A stretch of DNA of 64,000 bases from Antarcticimicrobium sp040365005 (GTDB taxonomy: Bacteria; Pseudomonadota; Alphaproteobacteria; Rhodobacterales; Rhodobacteraceae), in contig NZ_BAABWV010000019.1 in assembly GCF_040365005.1 (NCBI RefSeq), forward strand, positions 16,492 to 80,491. Direction: 5' to 3'. The translations under genes were made by a program, and so were the position numbers. Shown piece after piece: positions 8,821 through 21,681 of this stretch; within the stretch, counting starts at the first letter, position 1; each line of letters begins with the position of its first letter. The notes beneath the pieces were generated by a model, which worked only from the letters and a program-made list of their open reading frames with translations, searched no databases and was not told where the DNA came from.

Positions 8821-8938
8821 CTGGATTTCCCGGATCAGAATTGACGATCACGCGATAGCACCGCGTTTGCGATGCCCAGATTTTGGCCGGGCATGCAGGG
8901 TTTGGTCATCGTGGATCCGGGGGCGCAGAAACGCCGCC

Positions 8939-10270
8939 TCAGCCGATCTCGGCCATCACCTTGTCGAGTGCGCGCGACAGCGTGTCGAGGGCGCCGTCAA
9001 GCTCGTCCTCGGTGGCGATTAAGGGCGGCGCCAGCAGCAGGTGGTCGCCCAGGCGACCGTCGCGGGTGCCGGCCATGGGATAGCAGATCAACCCCTCGGC
9101 AAAGGCGGCTTTCTTGAGCTTGCCCGCCAGCCCCAGCGCCGGATCGAAGGGAGTTTTGGTGGTGCGGTCGGCGACGAATTCCATTCCCCAGAACAGCCCG
9201 CGCCCGCGGATGTCGCCCACGTGCGGGTGCTGGGCAAAGCGCGCGCGCAGCTGCCGTTCCAGGTAGGCACCGCGCGCGCGGACCTGTGCCACGAGGTCGT
9301 TGTCGAGCAGTTCGCGCAGCACGGCGAGCCCGGCGGCGGCGGCGACCGGGTGGCCCAGGTAGGTGTGCCCGTGCTGAAAGAACCCGCTGCCGTCGGCGAT
9401 GGTGTCATAGATCGCGCGGGTGCAGAGCATCGCGCCGATCGGTTGGTATCCCGCGCCCAACCCCTTGGCGATGCAGAGGATATCGGGATCTACCCCCTCG
9501 GCCTCGCAGGCGAAGAGATGGCCGGTCCGGCCCATGCCGCACATCACCTCGTCGAGGATCAGAAGCACGCCGTATTTGTCGCAGATCTCACGGATGCGTT
9601 TGAAATAGCCCGGCGCGGCGGGCACCGCGCCCATGGTGGCGCCGACCACCGGCTCGGCCATGAAACCCATGACGGTATCGGGGCCCAGCCGCAGGATCTC
9701 GTCCTCCAGTTCCTGTGCGGCGCGTAGCCCGTAGTCCTCGGGGCTCTCGTCCTCGGCGCGGTCGGTGTATTCGTTGCAGGGCGCGATGTGGCTGACCTCG
9801 ATCAAGAGCGGCGCGAATTGCGTCCGCCGCCAGGCATTGCCCCCGGCCGAGAGCGCGCCAAGCGTGTTGCCGTGATAGCTTTGCCGCCGGGCGATCAGGT
9901 GGCGGCGCTGCGTCTCGCCCTGTTCGGTAAAATACTGCCGCGCCAGCTTGATCGCGGATTCGGTCGCCTCGGAGCCGCCGGACACCAGGTAGACCCGGTC
10001 GATGTCACCCGGCGCATGGGCGATCAGCAGATCGGCGAGCTGTTCGGCCGGATCCGAGGTGAAGAACCCTGTATGGGCAAAGGCAAGCTGGTCGACCTGG
10101 TCCTTGATCGCCTGCCGCACCCGGTCGTTGGAATGCCCAAGGCAGGAAACGGCGGCGCCGCCGGAGCCGTCGAAATAGCGTTTGCCATCGGTGTCGATCA
10201 GGAAGCACCCCTCGCCATGGCTGGCGGTGGGCGGGTTGGCGTGACAGTGGCGGGGGAAGATGTGGCTCAT
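8939..10270 (-). CDS. Class III aminotransferase (PLP-dependent)
   Basis: A 443-residue fold-type I, class III (omega) aminotransferase. Visible landmarks are SGGSEATESAIKLAR at residues 97-111 (phosphate binding), SYHG at 131-134, LILDEVMCGMGRTG with Asp240 binding the pyridine nitrogen, and the PLP lysine Lys269 in CIAKGLGAGYQPIGA. Such enzymes move amino groups from omega-amines or beta-amino acids to pyruvate or 2-oxoglutarate. Its start overlaps the BKACE stop by four bases (ATGA), so it shares an operon with BKACE and the FAD dehydrogenase. The substrate cannot be read from sequence; context suggests a beta-amino or N-methyl compound. Confidence 0.88.
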   Translation of the reverse strand: MSHIFPRHCHANPPTASHGEGCFLIDTDGKRYFDGSGGAAVSCLGHSNDRVRQAIKDQVDQLAFAHTGFFTSDPAEQLADLLIAHAPGDIDRVYLVSGGSEATESAIKLARQYFTEQGETQRRHLIARRQSYHGNTLGALSAGGNAWRRTQFAPLLIEVSHIAPCNEYTDRAEDESPEDYGLRAAQELEDEILRLGPDTVMGFMAEPVVGATMGAVPAAPGYFKRIREICDKYGVLLILDEVMCGMGRTGHLFACEAEGVDPDILCIAKGLGAGYQPIGAMLCTRAIYDTIADGSGFFQHGHTYLGHPVAAAAGLAVLRELLDNDLVAQVRARGAYLERQLRARFAQHPHVGDIRGRGLFWGMEFVADRTTKTPFDPALGLAGKLKKAAFAEGLICYPMAGTRDGRLGDHLLLAPPLIATEDELDGALDTLSRALDKVMAEIG

Positions 10271-11022
10271 AGCGCGGTCCTTTCCAGTTCATCGACGAGG
10301 CGGGCGACCGAGTCGGCGTTGTCGCGCAGCGGGGTGCCGTCCGCGTCGGTCAGGTTGTTCTCGAACCCCACGCGCAGGTCACCGCCCTGGCGGGCGGCCT
10401 CCAGCAGGCAGGCATGTTCGGCGGGGCCGAAGGCGCAGATCATCCAACGCCCGGGCGGTTTCGCCGCCAGCAGCGGGGTGAGGTCGGCGGGGGTCGCGAC
10501 CTGCCCGGTGGCATAGCGACCCAGAACCAGCAGCGTGCTGTCCTGTCCGGGACGCACGATGCCCTGTGCCTGCCAGCGGGCGAGGAGGGCGGCATCCTCG
10601 GCATCATAGAGGATGTGCTGCACCTCGGTCCCGGCGTCGGCGCAACTGGCATAGACCCGCGGGGCGAGGGCCTCGTTGCGCGCGATCTCGCGCACCGAGA
10701 TGCTGGCCCAGCGCGGTTTCAGCCGTGTTAGACACGAAAACTGCGCCTCGACATCAAAGATGCCGGCGGACTCGGTGGTGATCTGAACGCGAAGGTCGGG
10801 CACGGCGTGGGCCAGTTCGGCCAGTGCCTCGGTATATCGCCCGGCATCAAGGGAATGCCGCCCGTCATCGTCGCGCACATGCAGGTGCAACGCGTCGGCG
10901 CCGGCTGCGTGACAGGCGCGGGCGGTTTCGACGATCTCGGGGATCGTGACGGGCAGGGCGGGGTGATCGGCCTTGCCGCGCCGGGCGCCGTTGGGGGCCA
11001 CCATGATCAGGGGTCGGGTCAT
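10267..11022 (-). CDS. BKACE family beta-keto acid cleavage enzyme
   Basis: A 251-residue protein of the 3-keto-5-aminohexanoate cleavage (BKACE, DUF849) family: TIM-barrel zinc enzymes that condense a beta-keto acid with acetyl-CoA and release a CoA ester plus acetoacetate. The zinc ligands His46 and His48 are in ALHLHVRD, and MVAPNGARRGKADHPALPVT is the usual N-terminus. It is a little shorter than most members (about 270-310). It lies 4 bp after the FAD dehydrogenase and overlaps the transaminase by 4 bp, which suggests that the transaminase or dehydrogenase product is its beta-keto substrate. Confidence 0.87.
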   Translation of the reverse strand: MTRPLIMVAPNGARRGKADHPALPVTIPEIVETARACHAAGADALHLHVRDDDGRHSLDAGRYTEALAELAHAVPDLRVQITTESAGIFDVEAQFSCLTRLKPRWASISVREIARNEALAPRVYASCADAGTEVQHILYDAEDAALLARWQAQGIVRPGQDSTLLVLGRYATGQVATPADLTPLLAAKPPGRWMICAFGPAEHACLLEAARQGGDLRVGFENNLTDADGTPLRDNADSVARLVDELERTAL

Positions 11023-11026
11023 CGCG

Positions 11027-13423
11027 TTATCCTTTCATCCTTGCGCCGTCAGGGTCGTAAAGCGGGCCATGCACCACCGTGGCGGCATGAAGGGTGCGGG
11101 CGATGTCCACCATGACCCGGGTCCCGTCGGCGGGCAGCCCGGCGGACATATGTGCCAGCGCCACGGGCCGCCCGATGCGGTAACCGAAGGCGCAGGAAGT
11201 GGTCTGGCCGATGATCTGCCCGTCAAGGAGGATCGGTTCGTGCCCCAGCGGCACCGCATCCGCATCGTCGAAGCGGAGCGAGGTGATGCGGGGTGTTGCG
11301 CCGCTTTCGCGGGCCTCGGCCAGGGCCTCGGCGCCGATGAACCCGCCCTTTTTGCGGGTGGCGAAATCCAGCCCGGCGGCGATCGGGGTCACGTCGCTGT
11401 CCAGCTCGTGCCCCATGGCGCAAAAACCCTTTTCGATCCGCATGGAGGTTTGCGCGTAGAGACCGGCGGGCACCGCCCCGGCTTTGGTCAGCGCGGCATA
11501 AATCATTCGCGCACTCTCGGCCCGGCAGGTGATCTCCCACCCCGCCTCGCCGACATAGGACAGCCGCGCGGCGCGGACGTGGTGGCCGGCGATATGGGCT
11601 TCTCCGTGCTTGAAATAGCCGATCCCGGCCAGCTCCGGCGCGCCGACCTCACCGGCGATGCGGGCGGCCTCGGGGCCCATCAGGCCGAGCACGGCATAGT
11701 CCTCGGTGCTGTCGGTGAGGGTCACGTCGAACCCCTCGGCGTGGCGGCGGAACCAGGCGAGGTCGCGCTTGATCGCGTTGGTGCCGGTGAACAAGCGGTA
11801 ATGATCCGGTGCAATGCGCTGGGCGGTGAGGTCGGATTCAAATGTGCCGCGCGCGTTCAGCACGGCGGTATAGATCACCGACCCGGGCGCGCGCGCCATG
11901 AAACCGGCGCAGCAGTGCAGCAGAAAGGCCTCGGCCTCCGGTCCCTTGACCTCGATCTTGCCGAAGGGAGAGGCATCGAAGATCGCGGCACGTTCATGCG
12001 CGGCGGTAACCTCGGCGCGGACATTCTCGAACCAGTCGGGGCGGCCGAAGGTGGGGCGCGGCTCGGCCGTCTTGTTGAAATAGAGCGGCCGTTCCCAGTC
12101 ATAGACCTGGCCCATATGCGCCTTGGCGTCGCGGTACGCGGCATCCAGCGGCAGGCGCCGCAGATCGCGCGCGGTGGCGGGTTGCCGACCCGGATAGGCG
12201 ATCTCGTAATGGGTGCCGAGAATCTCGGGCGCGCGGGCCATCAGGTGGTCGAGCGAGTTGAACACCGGGGCAAAGCGCTTGGCGTCGGCCTCGGACAGGT
12301 CATAGGCGGTATGGCCGTGCACGATGCAATGGGCCAGGTTCATGCCCGCACCTCCGCCAGAGGCGATGCCGACCGAATTCATGCCGCAACCCAGGAACAG
12401 ACCCTGTGTTTCCGCGGTTTCGCCCAGCATGAAGGTGCCGTCGGGGGTGAAACTCTCGGGGCCGTTGAGCAGCATCTTGACCTCGGCCGTTTCCAACGCT
12501 GGCAGCCGATGCAGCGCGTTCAGCATCATCGGTTCGAAATGGTCCCAATCTTCGGGCAGCAACCCGAACTCGAAGGTTTCGTCCAGCACGCCGGGCGCGA
12601 TGGGTTTGCCCATCGGTTCGAAGCAGCCCACCAGCAAGCCACCGCTGTCGTCGCGGATATAGAGGTGGCTGTCGTGGTCGGACAGCGTGGGCATGTTGCC
12701 GGTGATCCCCTCGACCGGCTTGGTCAGCAGGTAGAAATGTTCGCAGGCCAGCGCCGGAACCTGCGCCCCCGCCATCGCGCCGACCTCGCGCGACCACAGC
12801 CCGGTGCAGAGTGCAATCGCATCGCACATGACGGTGCCTTGGGTGGTTTCGACGCCGCACACCCGGCCGTTCTCGGTGAGAATCCCGGTGACGCCGGTGC
12901 GTTCAAAGATCTTTGCCCCCATGCCCCGCGCGCCCTTGACCAGCGCGGCACAGACGTCGGAGGGGCTGACGCGCCCATCCTCGGGTGACCAGACCGCGCC
13001 GAGCACGTCCTCGGCGTTCATCAGCGGCCAGCGTTCCTTTGCCTCTTCGGCGCCGATGGAATGCGCCTCGACCCCATAGGCATGGGCCAGCGCCTCTTGC
13101 CGCCGGATATGGGTCATGCGGTCGGGCGTGGTGGCGATCGAGAGCGAGCCCTTTTGAATCCAACCCACCGATTGCCCGGTCTCCTGTTCCAGCCGGCTGT
13201 AGAGGTCGACGGAATAGCGGATCATCCGGGTGAGGTTGCGGCTGTGGCGCAGGGCGCGGACCTGGGCCGCCGAATGCCAGGTGGTGCCCGAGGTCAGCGC
13301 GTTGCGCTCGAGCAGGATCGCGTCGCCGGCGCCCATCTGGGCCAGGTGATACAGGGTGGAACAGCCCATGATGCCGCCGCCGATCACGACGACGGAGGCA
13401 TGGGAGGGGAGGGGGGAGGTCAT
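11027..13423 (-). CDS. FAD-dependent dehydrogenase with GcvT domains (dimethylglycine/sarcosine dehydrogenase type)
   Basis: A 798-residue two-part protein. Residues 1 to about 400 are a DAO-type FAD domain with the dinucleotide motif GGGIMG at 15-20 and TSGTTWHSA, whose His50 matches the histidine that carries covalent FAD in dimethylglycine and sarcosine dehydrogenases. Residues from about 420 onward are an aminomethyltransferase (GcvT) fold that passes the one-carbon unit to tetrahydrofolate. It therefore likely demethylates an N-methyl amino compound. It is the first gene of the leftward operon with BKACE and transaminase and is divergent from the RpiR gene. The specific substrate is unknown. 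Confidence 0.88.
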   Translation of the reverse strand: MTSPLPSHASVVVIGGGIMGCSTLYHLAQMGAGDAILLERNALTSGTTWHSAAQVRALRHSRNLTRMIRYSVDLYSRLEQETGQSVGWIQKGSLSIATTPDRMTHIRRQEALAHAYGVEAHSIGAEEAKERWPLMNAEDVLGAVWSPEDGRVSPSDVCAALVKGARGMGAKIFERTGVTGILTENGRVCGVETTQGTVMCDAIALCTGLWSREVGAMAGAQVPALACEHFYLLTKPVEGITGNMPTLSDHDSHLYIRDDSGGLLVGCFEPMGKPIAPGVLDETFEFGLLPEDWDHFEPMMLNALHRLPALETAEVKMLLNGPESFTPDGTFMLGETAETQGLFLGCGMNSVGIASGGGAGMNLAHCIVHGHTAYDLSEADAKRFAPVFNSLDHLMARAPEILGTHYEIAYPGRQPATARDLRRLPLDAAYRDAKAHMGQVYDWERPLYFNKTAEPRPTFGRPDWFENVRAEVTAAHERAAIFDASPFGKIEVKGPEAEAFLLHCCAGFMARAPGSVIYTAVLNARGTFESDLTAQRIAPDHYRLFTGTNAIKRDLAWFRRHAEGFDVTLTDSTEDYAVLGLMGPEAARIAGEVGAPELAGIGYFKHGEAHIAGHHVRAARLSYVGEAGWEITCRAESARMIYAALTKAGAVPAGLYAQTSMRIEKGFCAMGHELDSDVTPIAAGLDFATRKKGGFIGAEALAEARESGATPRITSLRFDDADAVPLGHEPILLDGQIIGQTTSCAFGYRIGRPVALAHMSAGLPADGTRVMVDIARTLHAATVVHGPLYDPDGARMKG

Positions 13424-13552
13424 GGTGATGCCGATCTTTGGCCGGTGTGGTTCATGTCGGGAGTCAAGGATGGCGGAAATACAGTTTCAGTCAATCGACA
13501 GGAAAAAAATCAAATGTTATTTCAAGACAGCCCCTGCGAAAGGACGACTGCC

Positions 13553-14446
13553 GTGGATCCGACCCTGAAAAACCGAACGGTTTCCGCATTGAAAGAGGCG
13601 ATCCCCGCGTTGTCGCCGCGCCTCAAGACCGTGGCCAAGTATATCGTCGACCACCCGAGCGATTTCGGACTGGACCCGATCCGGGAAACCGCGCGCAAAT
13701 GCGGGGTCAGCACCTATACGTTGGTGCGCATGGCCGCGCGCATGGGGTTCGACAGCTATGACGCGTTGCGCGAACCGTTCCGCCACGCGCTGGTGTCGGC
13801 CAATGCGCTGGTCGATCGGCCGGACTGGATCGAAAGCATGCGCCAGCGCGGCCCGCTGGGCGCGGTTCAGGCCGAGGCGGCGCTGAACACCATGGCGATC
13901 GTGCAGCGGTCGCTGGAGCGGCAGAACCCCGACGAAATGGAGCGCGTGGTCGACCTCTTGCTGGGGGCGAACAACGTCTATCTGACGGCGGTGCGGGCCA
14001 GTTACGCGCTGGCCTATTATTTCCACTACGTGGGGCGGATGGCGCTGCCGTCGCTGCAGCTTGTGCCGCGCCATATCAACAGCGCCATTGACGAGTTGAA
14101 CACCGCCGGTGCGGGCGACGTGATGATCGCGATTTCGTTTCAGCCGTATTCCCGCGAAACGATCGAGGCCTGCCGCTTTGCCCATGCGCGGGGGGTGAAG
14201 CTGATCATGATCTCGGATTCCGAGGTGATCTCGTCCGAGTTCCGGCCCGAGGCGACGCTGGTCGCCGCAACGGTCAGCACCCATCATTTCGGCTGTTACA
14301 CCGGCGCCATGGGCGTGATCGAGAACCTGCTGGCGCTGCTGGTCCACCGTGGCGGCGCGGCGACGCGGCAGCGAATCACGTCGTACGAGGACCTGCGAAA
14401 GGACACCAACGCCTACTGGATCGCGAAAAAAAACTTTAGTTTTTAG
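13553..14446 (+). CDS. RpiR family transcriptional regulator (HTH + SIS)
   Basis: A protein of 297 residues from GTG 13553, with an N-terminal RpiR winged helix (ALSPRLKTVAKYIVDHPSDFG, then RETARKCGVSTYTLVRMAARMGF as the recognition region) and a SIS sugar-isomerase-like ligand domain in the second half. Two starts are possible: ATG 13514 with a weak AGGA 12 bp away, or GTG 13553 with AAAGGA 8 bp away; I prefer the latter. It is divergent from the FAD dehydrogenase and just upstream of the TAXI transporter, so it probably controls both sides. The ligand is unknown. Confidence 0.85.
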   Translation: MDPTLKNRTVSALKEAIPALSPRLKTVAKYIVDHPSDFGLDPIRETARKCGVSTYTLVRMAARMGFDSYDALREPFRHALVSANALVDRPDWIESMRQRGPLGAVQAEAALNTMAIVQRSLERQNPDEMERVVDLLLGANNVYLTAVRASYALAYYFHYVGRMALPSLQLVPRHINSAIDELNTAGAGDVMIAISFQPYSRETIEACRFAHARGVKLIMISDSEVISSEFRPEATLVAATVSTHHFGCYTGAMGVIENLLALLVHRGGAATRQRITSYEDLRKDTNAYWIAKKNFSF

Positions 14447-14550
14447 GTGACAACCAAAATAACTTTGGCGAGTTTCGAGGATACGAATACCATAATCGAC
14501 CCAGGCCGGTTCAACGGCCGGGTGGGGAATTTTAGTTGGGAGATGTCCAT

Positions 14551-15522
14551 ATGAACGTCAAAACCACCCTCATGGGGCTTGTCGCCGCCGTCACCGTCGG
14601 CATGGCCGGCGGGGCCTCGGCGCAGGACCAGAAGTTCATCACCATCGGTACCGGCGGCGTGACCGGCGTGTACTATCCGACCGGCGGCGCGATCTGCCGG
14701 CTGGTGAACAAGGGCCGCAAGGAACACGGCATCCGCTGTTCGGTCGAATCGACCGGCGGCTCGGTCTACAACACCCGGACCATTCGCCAGGGCGAGCTGG
14801 ATTTCGGCGTGGTGCAATCCGACGTGCAGAAGGCGGGCCTGGACGGCACCGGCGCCTTTTCCGAGGACGGCCCCTATCCCGAGCTGCGCGCGCTGTTCTC
14901 GGTCCACCCCGAGCCGATGCACGTGATGGCCCGCGCCGATGCCGGCATCAGCAGCGTTGATGACCTGAAGGGCAAGAAGGTCAACATCGGCAACCCCGGA
15001 TCCGGCACCCGCGTTCTGGCCGAGACGCTGATGAAGTATTCCGGCATCAGCCCGGACGATTTCGCACTGGCCGCCGAGCTGAAGTCGTCGGAGCAGTCCG
15101 CCGCGCTTTGCGACGGCAAGATCGACGCCACCATCTGGGCCGCCGGCCTGCCGAACGGGTCCAGCCAGGAGGCGACCTCGTCCTGTGACGTGAAGATCAT
15201 CCCGCTGGACGGGCCGAACATCGACAAGCTGCTGGCGGACAACACCGCCTATGCCGCCGCGACCATCCCGGGCGGCATGTATCCGGGCAACCCCGACGAC
15301 ATCCCCAGCTGGGGCCCCAAGGCGACCTTCGTGACCTCGGCCGAGACGCCGGACGAGGTGGTCTATGCGGTGGTTTCGGCGGTCTTCGACAATTTCGAGG
15401 ACTTCAAGAAGCTGCACCCGGCCTTTGCCCGCCTGAACGAGGCCGAGATGATCAAGGACGGGTTGAGCGCGCCGCTGCATCCGGGCGCCGAGATGTACTA
15501 CAAGGAGCGCGGCTGGAAGTAA
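14551..15522 (+). CDS. TAXI family TRAP transporter solute-binding protein
   Basis: A 323-residue periplasmic binding protein. The signal peptide MNVKTTLMGLVAAVTVGMAG is followed by a cut near ASA/QDQ. The mature start FITIGTGGVTGVYYPTGGAI is the TAXI signature, and STGGSVYNTRTI follows. TAXI proteins feed fused DctQM permeases, and none of the few characterised ligands can be matched here. ATG 14551 has GGGAGA at 14538-14543; a TTG at 14536 is in frame but less likely. A terminator-like hairpin lies between it and the permease gene, which would give excess binding protein. Confidence 0.93.
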   Translation: MNVKTTLMGLVAAVTVGMAGGASAQDQKFITIGTGGVTGVYYPTGGAICRLVNKGRKEHGIRCSVESTGGSVYNTRTIRQGELDFGVVQSDVQKAGLDGTGAFSEDGPYPELRALFSVHPEPMHVMARADAGISSVDDLKGKKVNIGNPGSGTRVLAETLMKYSGISPDDFALAAELKSSEQSAALCDGKIDATIWAAGLPNGSSQEATSSCDVKIIPLDGPNIDKLLADNTAYAAATIPGGMYPGNPDDIPSWGPKATFVTSAETPDEVVYAVVSAVFDNFEDFKKLHPAFARLNEAEMIKDGLSAPLHPGAEMYYKERGWK

Positions 15523-15550
15523 TCCGGCCCCGTGACATGTAAACCAGTGA

Positions 15551-15584
15551 CCCCCTCCGACACTCCGGTGTGTCGGGGGGTTTT
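15551..15584 (+). terminator. Intercistronic hairpin/attenuator between TAXI binding protein and permease
   Basis: The arms contain CCGACAC and GTGTCGG, extended by C-rich and G-rich flanks, followed by TTTT. Because the permease gene follows on the same strand 34 bp later, partial termination is more likely than a full stop. Confidence 0.65.
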
Positions 15585-15618
15585 CCAATAAGAACAAACG
15601 TTTCAGCGGGGACAATTC

Positions 15619-18644
<3,026 letters not shown>

Positions 18645-18771
18645 GGCAAGCAGGGATTATCAGGTTTTTCCGGCGGGTCTTTCTGCCCCAGCCGATAGGG
18701 AAAGCGGTTGGAAATGCGCGTCGGCATGATCAAGTGGTGATGTAGCCCCGCAACCAGCCCGGAATTCCCAG

Positions 18772-19590
<819 letters not shown>

Positions 19591-19611
19591 GGCGCGTCAA
19601 GATCATCCGGG

Positions 19612-19654
19612 AAAAACGCCCGCCCCTTTCCGAAAGGGCGGGCGTTGGTGTTTT
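19612..19654. terminator. Bidirectional rho-independent terminator between allE and NCS2 permease
   Basis: Perfect 11-bp arms AACGCCCGCCC (19615-19625) and GGGCGGGCGTT (19636-19646). The plus strand continues into GGTGTTTT, and the minus strand reads into TTTTT from the A run at 19612-19616. It serves both convergent genes. Confidence 0.8.
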
Positions 19655-19673
19655 CGAGATCTGCCCGGGCGGA

Positions 19674-21131
19674 TCACTCGCCCGGCATCGACCCCTTGCC
19701 ATGCCCGGCCATGCCGCCGGCGACCTCTTCGGTCGACTCGTCCGACAGATGTGCGGGCAGGATCAGGTTCAGCACGATGGCAATCAGCGCGGCGGGCAGG
19801 ATGCCCGAGGCGCCCAGGATGCGCAGCGTGTCGGGCAGGTGTTGCAGCGCGTTGGGCGCGCCCGGCGCCACGTTCATCACCTCGAGCTGCAGCCCCAGGC
19901 CAACCGACAGCGCGACCGCAAAGATCACCATGTTGCGCTTGTTCCAGTCGACGTCCGACAGCATCGAGATACCCGACGCGACCACCATGCCGAACATCAC
20001 GATCACGCCACCGCCCAGCACCTCGATCGGGATGGTGCGGATCACGCCGCCGACCTTGGGGACCAGCCCGCAAATGATCAGGAAGATGGCGCCGAAGGTC
20101 ACCACGTGGCGGCTCATCACGCCGGTCATCGCGATCAGCCCGACGTTCTGCGAGAACGAGGTATTGGGCAGCCCGCCAAAGATACCGGCGATGGCGGTTC
20201 CGAAGCCGTCGGCAAAGGTGGCGCCCTGGATTTCCTTGTCGGTGGCCTCGCGCCCGGCGCCGCCCTTGGTGATGCCGCTGACATCGCCGACCGTTTCCAC
20301 CGCCGAGACGAAGGCCATCAGGCAGAACCCGATGACGGCGGCAAAGGAGAACTCGAACCCGTATTTGAACGGCTGCGGCAGGGCAAAGGCGGCCGAGCGC
20401 GCCCAGCTTGCGGCGATGGCGTCAAACGTCAGCATCCCCACCGCCAGCGCATAGACATAGCCCGCCGCGATCCCCACCAGAACCGCCGAAATCGACAACA
20501 TGCCTCGGGCAAAGAATTTCAGCACCAGCGTGACCAGGATCACCACCAGCGCGGTCGACCAGCTCAGCAACCCGCCATAGCTTGCCGCGCCGCTGGCCTT
20601 GGCCGGGACACCGCCGGCGGCGTATTCGATGCCCACCTTGACCAGCGCCAGGCCGATCATGGTGACCACCAGCCCGGTGACCAGCGGCGGCAGGGCAAAG
20701 CGGATCCTGCCGATCACGGTGCCCAGCGCGGCATGGAACAGCCCGCCGATCAGCACCCCGCCGAACAGCGCGGCCAGCGCATCGACCCCCTTGCCGGCAA
20801 CCAGCGGGATCATGATCGGCAGAAAGGCAAAGGAGGTGCCCTGAACGATCGGCAGCGCCGCGCCCACCGGCCCCAGCGTGATCGTCTGCAACAGGGTGGC
20901 GACCCCGGCGAACAGCATCGACATCTGGATCATGTACAAAAGCGCGGGGAAATCGGGCGAATTGGACCCGAATCCGAAGCCGGCGGCCCCCGCCACGATG
21001 ATTGCCGGGGTGACGTTCGATACGAACATTGCCAGCACGTGCTGGATGCCCAGCGGCACCGCCACCGCCAGTGGCGGGGTATAGTTGGGATCGCGCAGCT
21101 GCTCGGCGCTGCCGATGGATGATGTGGTCAC
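19674..21131 (-). CDS. NCS2 family purine (urate/xanthine) permease
   Basis: A 485-residue membrane transporter of the nucleobase:cation symporter-2 family. Family marks are QHVLAMF near residue 29, many hydrophobic helices, and the NAT signature in SFSQNVGLIAMTGV (Q-N-x-G-x4-T). Proteins of this type import urate, xanthine or uracil with H+ or Na+. Position between allE and allA with puuD nearby favours urate or xanthine, which is an inference. It has a glycine- and histidine-containing hydrophilic C-terminal tail. It heads leftward away from allE and shares the direction of allA and puuE. Confidence 0.92.
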   Translation of the reverse strand: MTTSSIGSAEQLRDPNYTPPLAVAVPLGIQHVLAMFVSNVTPAIIVAGAAGFGFGSNSPDFPALLYMIQMSMLFAGVATLLQTITLGPVGAALPIVQGTSFAFLPIMIPLVAGKGVDALAALFGGVLIGGLFHAALGTVIGRIRFALPPLVTGLVVTMIGLALVKVGIEYAAGGVPAKASGAASYGGLLSWSTALVVILVTLVLKFFARGMLSISAVLVGIAAGYVYALAVGMLTFDAIAASWARSAAFALPQPFKYGFEFSFAAVIGFCLMAFVSAVETVGDVSGITKGGAGREATDKEIQGATFADGFGTAIAGIFGGLPNTSFSQNVGLIAMTGVMSRHVVTFGAIFLIICGLVPKVGGVIRTIPIEVLGGGVIVMFGMVVASGISMLSDVDWNKRNMVIFAVALSVGLGLQLEVMNVAPGAPNALQHLPDTLRILGASGILPAALIAIVLNLILPAHLSDESTEEVAGGMAGHGKGSMPGE

Positions 21132-21195
21132 TTGTCGTCCCTCCGTGTTGGGTCGCCGGCGTTGTTGTTATCGCTGTGCCGGCGGACAGGTCGTG

Positions 21196-21681
21196 TCAGT
21201 TCGCCGCGACCTGCCAGGGCGCGTCGAACCAGTGTTCCTCGAGGTTGTCACCGGGACCGATCCGGTCGATCACCGCGAACAGGCCGGGCGCCTGCAGCGG
21301 CGTGAGAACCCCGTGCCAGGTGTCTCTCAACAGGTTGATCCCCTGTCCGGGGGCGGTCAAGAAGGCACGCGGCTTCGCCGGGGCGCCGCCGGCGTCTGCG
21401 GCGACAATGACCAGGAACGATGTCGGATTGAGCGGAATGAAGGCCTGGCTGCCCAGCGGGTGCCGTTCCATCATCTCCAGCCGATAGGGCAGGGCGCGCG
21501 GCTGCGCGTCGAACAGGCTGATGCCTGCACGCCCCTCGGTGAACTCCATCCGGGCCAGATCGTGATGCCGCCCGCAAAGCCCCTGGTTGATGATCTTGTC
21601 CGGGGCCTCCTTCAGCGCGATCACGTCGCCAAAGGGGGCGAAACCGGCAGCGGTCAGGGGCTCGGTGTGGACCGTCCTCAC
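21196..21681 (-). CDS. allA: Ureidoglycolate lyase
   Basis: A 161-residue enzyme of the AllA family, which splits (S)-ureidoglycolate to glyoxylate and urea. Family segments are LTAAGFAPFGDVI, the conserved EMMERHPLGSQAFIPL, and TWHGVLTPL, where the His lies in the active site. It overlaps the puuE fusion stop by four bases (ATGA) and precedes the NCS2 permease on the same strand. It therefore completes the route from ureidoglycine in this cluster together with AllE. Confidence 0.95.
   Translation of the reverse strand: MRTVHTEPLTAAGFAPFGDVIALKEAPDKIINQGLCGRHHDLARMEFTEGRAGISLFDAQPRALPYRLEMMERHPLGSQAFIPLNPTSFLVIVAADAGGAPAKPRAFLTAPGQGINLLRDTWHGVLTPLQAPGLFAVIDRIGPGDNLEEHWFDAPWQVAAN

Noticed and set aside
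10973..12988. Long open frame on the plus strand opposite the FAD/GcvT dehydrogenase
   Set aside because: It is antisense to a clear 798-residue family protein, with no ribosome site and Gly/Arg-rich, low-complexity translation typical of high-GC shadows.
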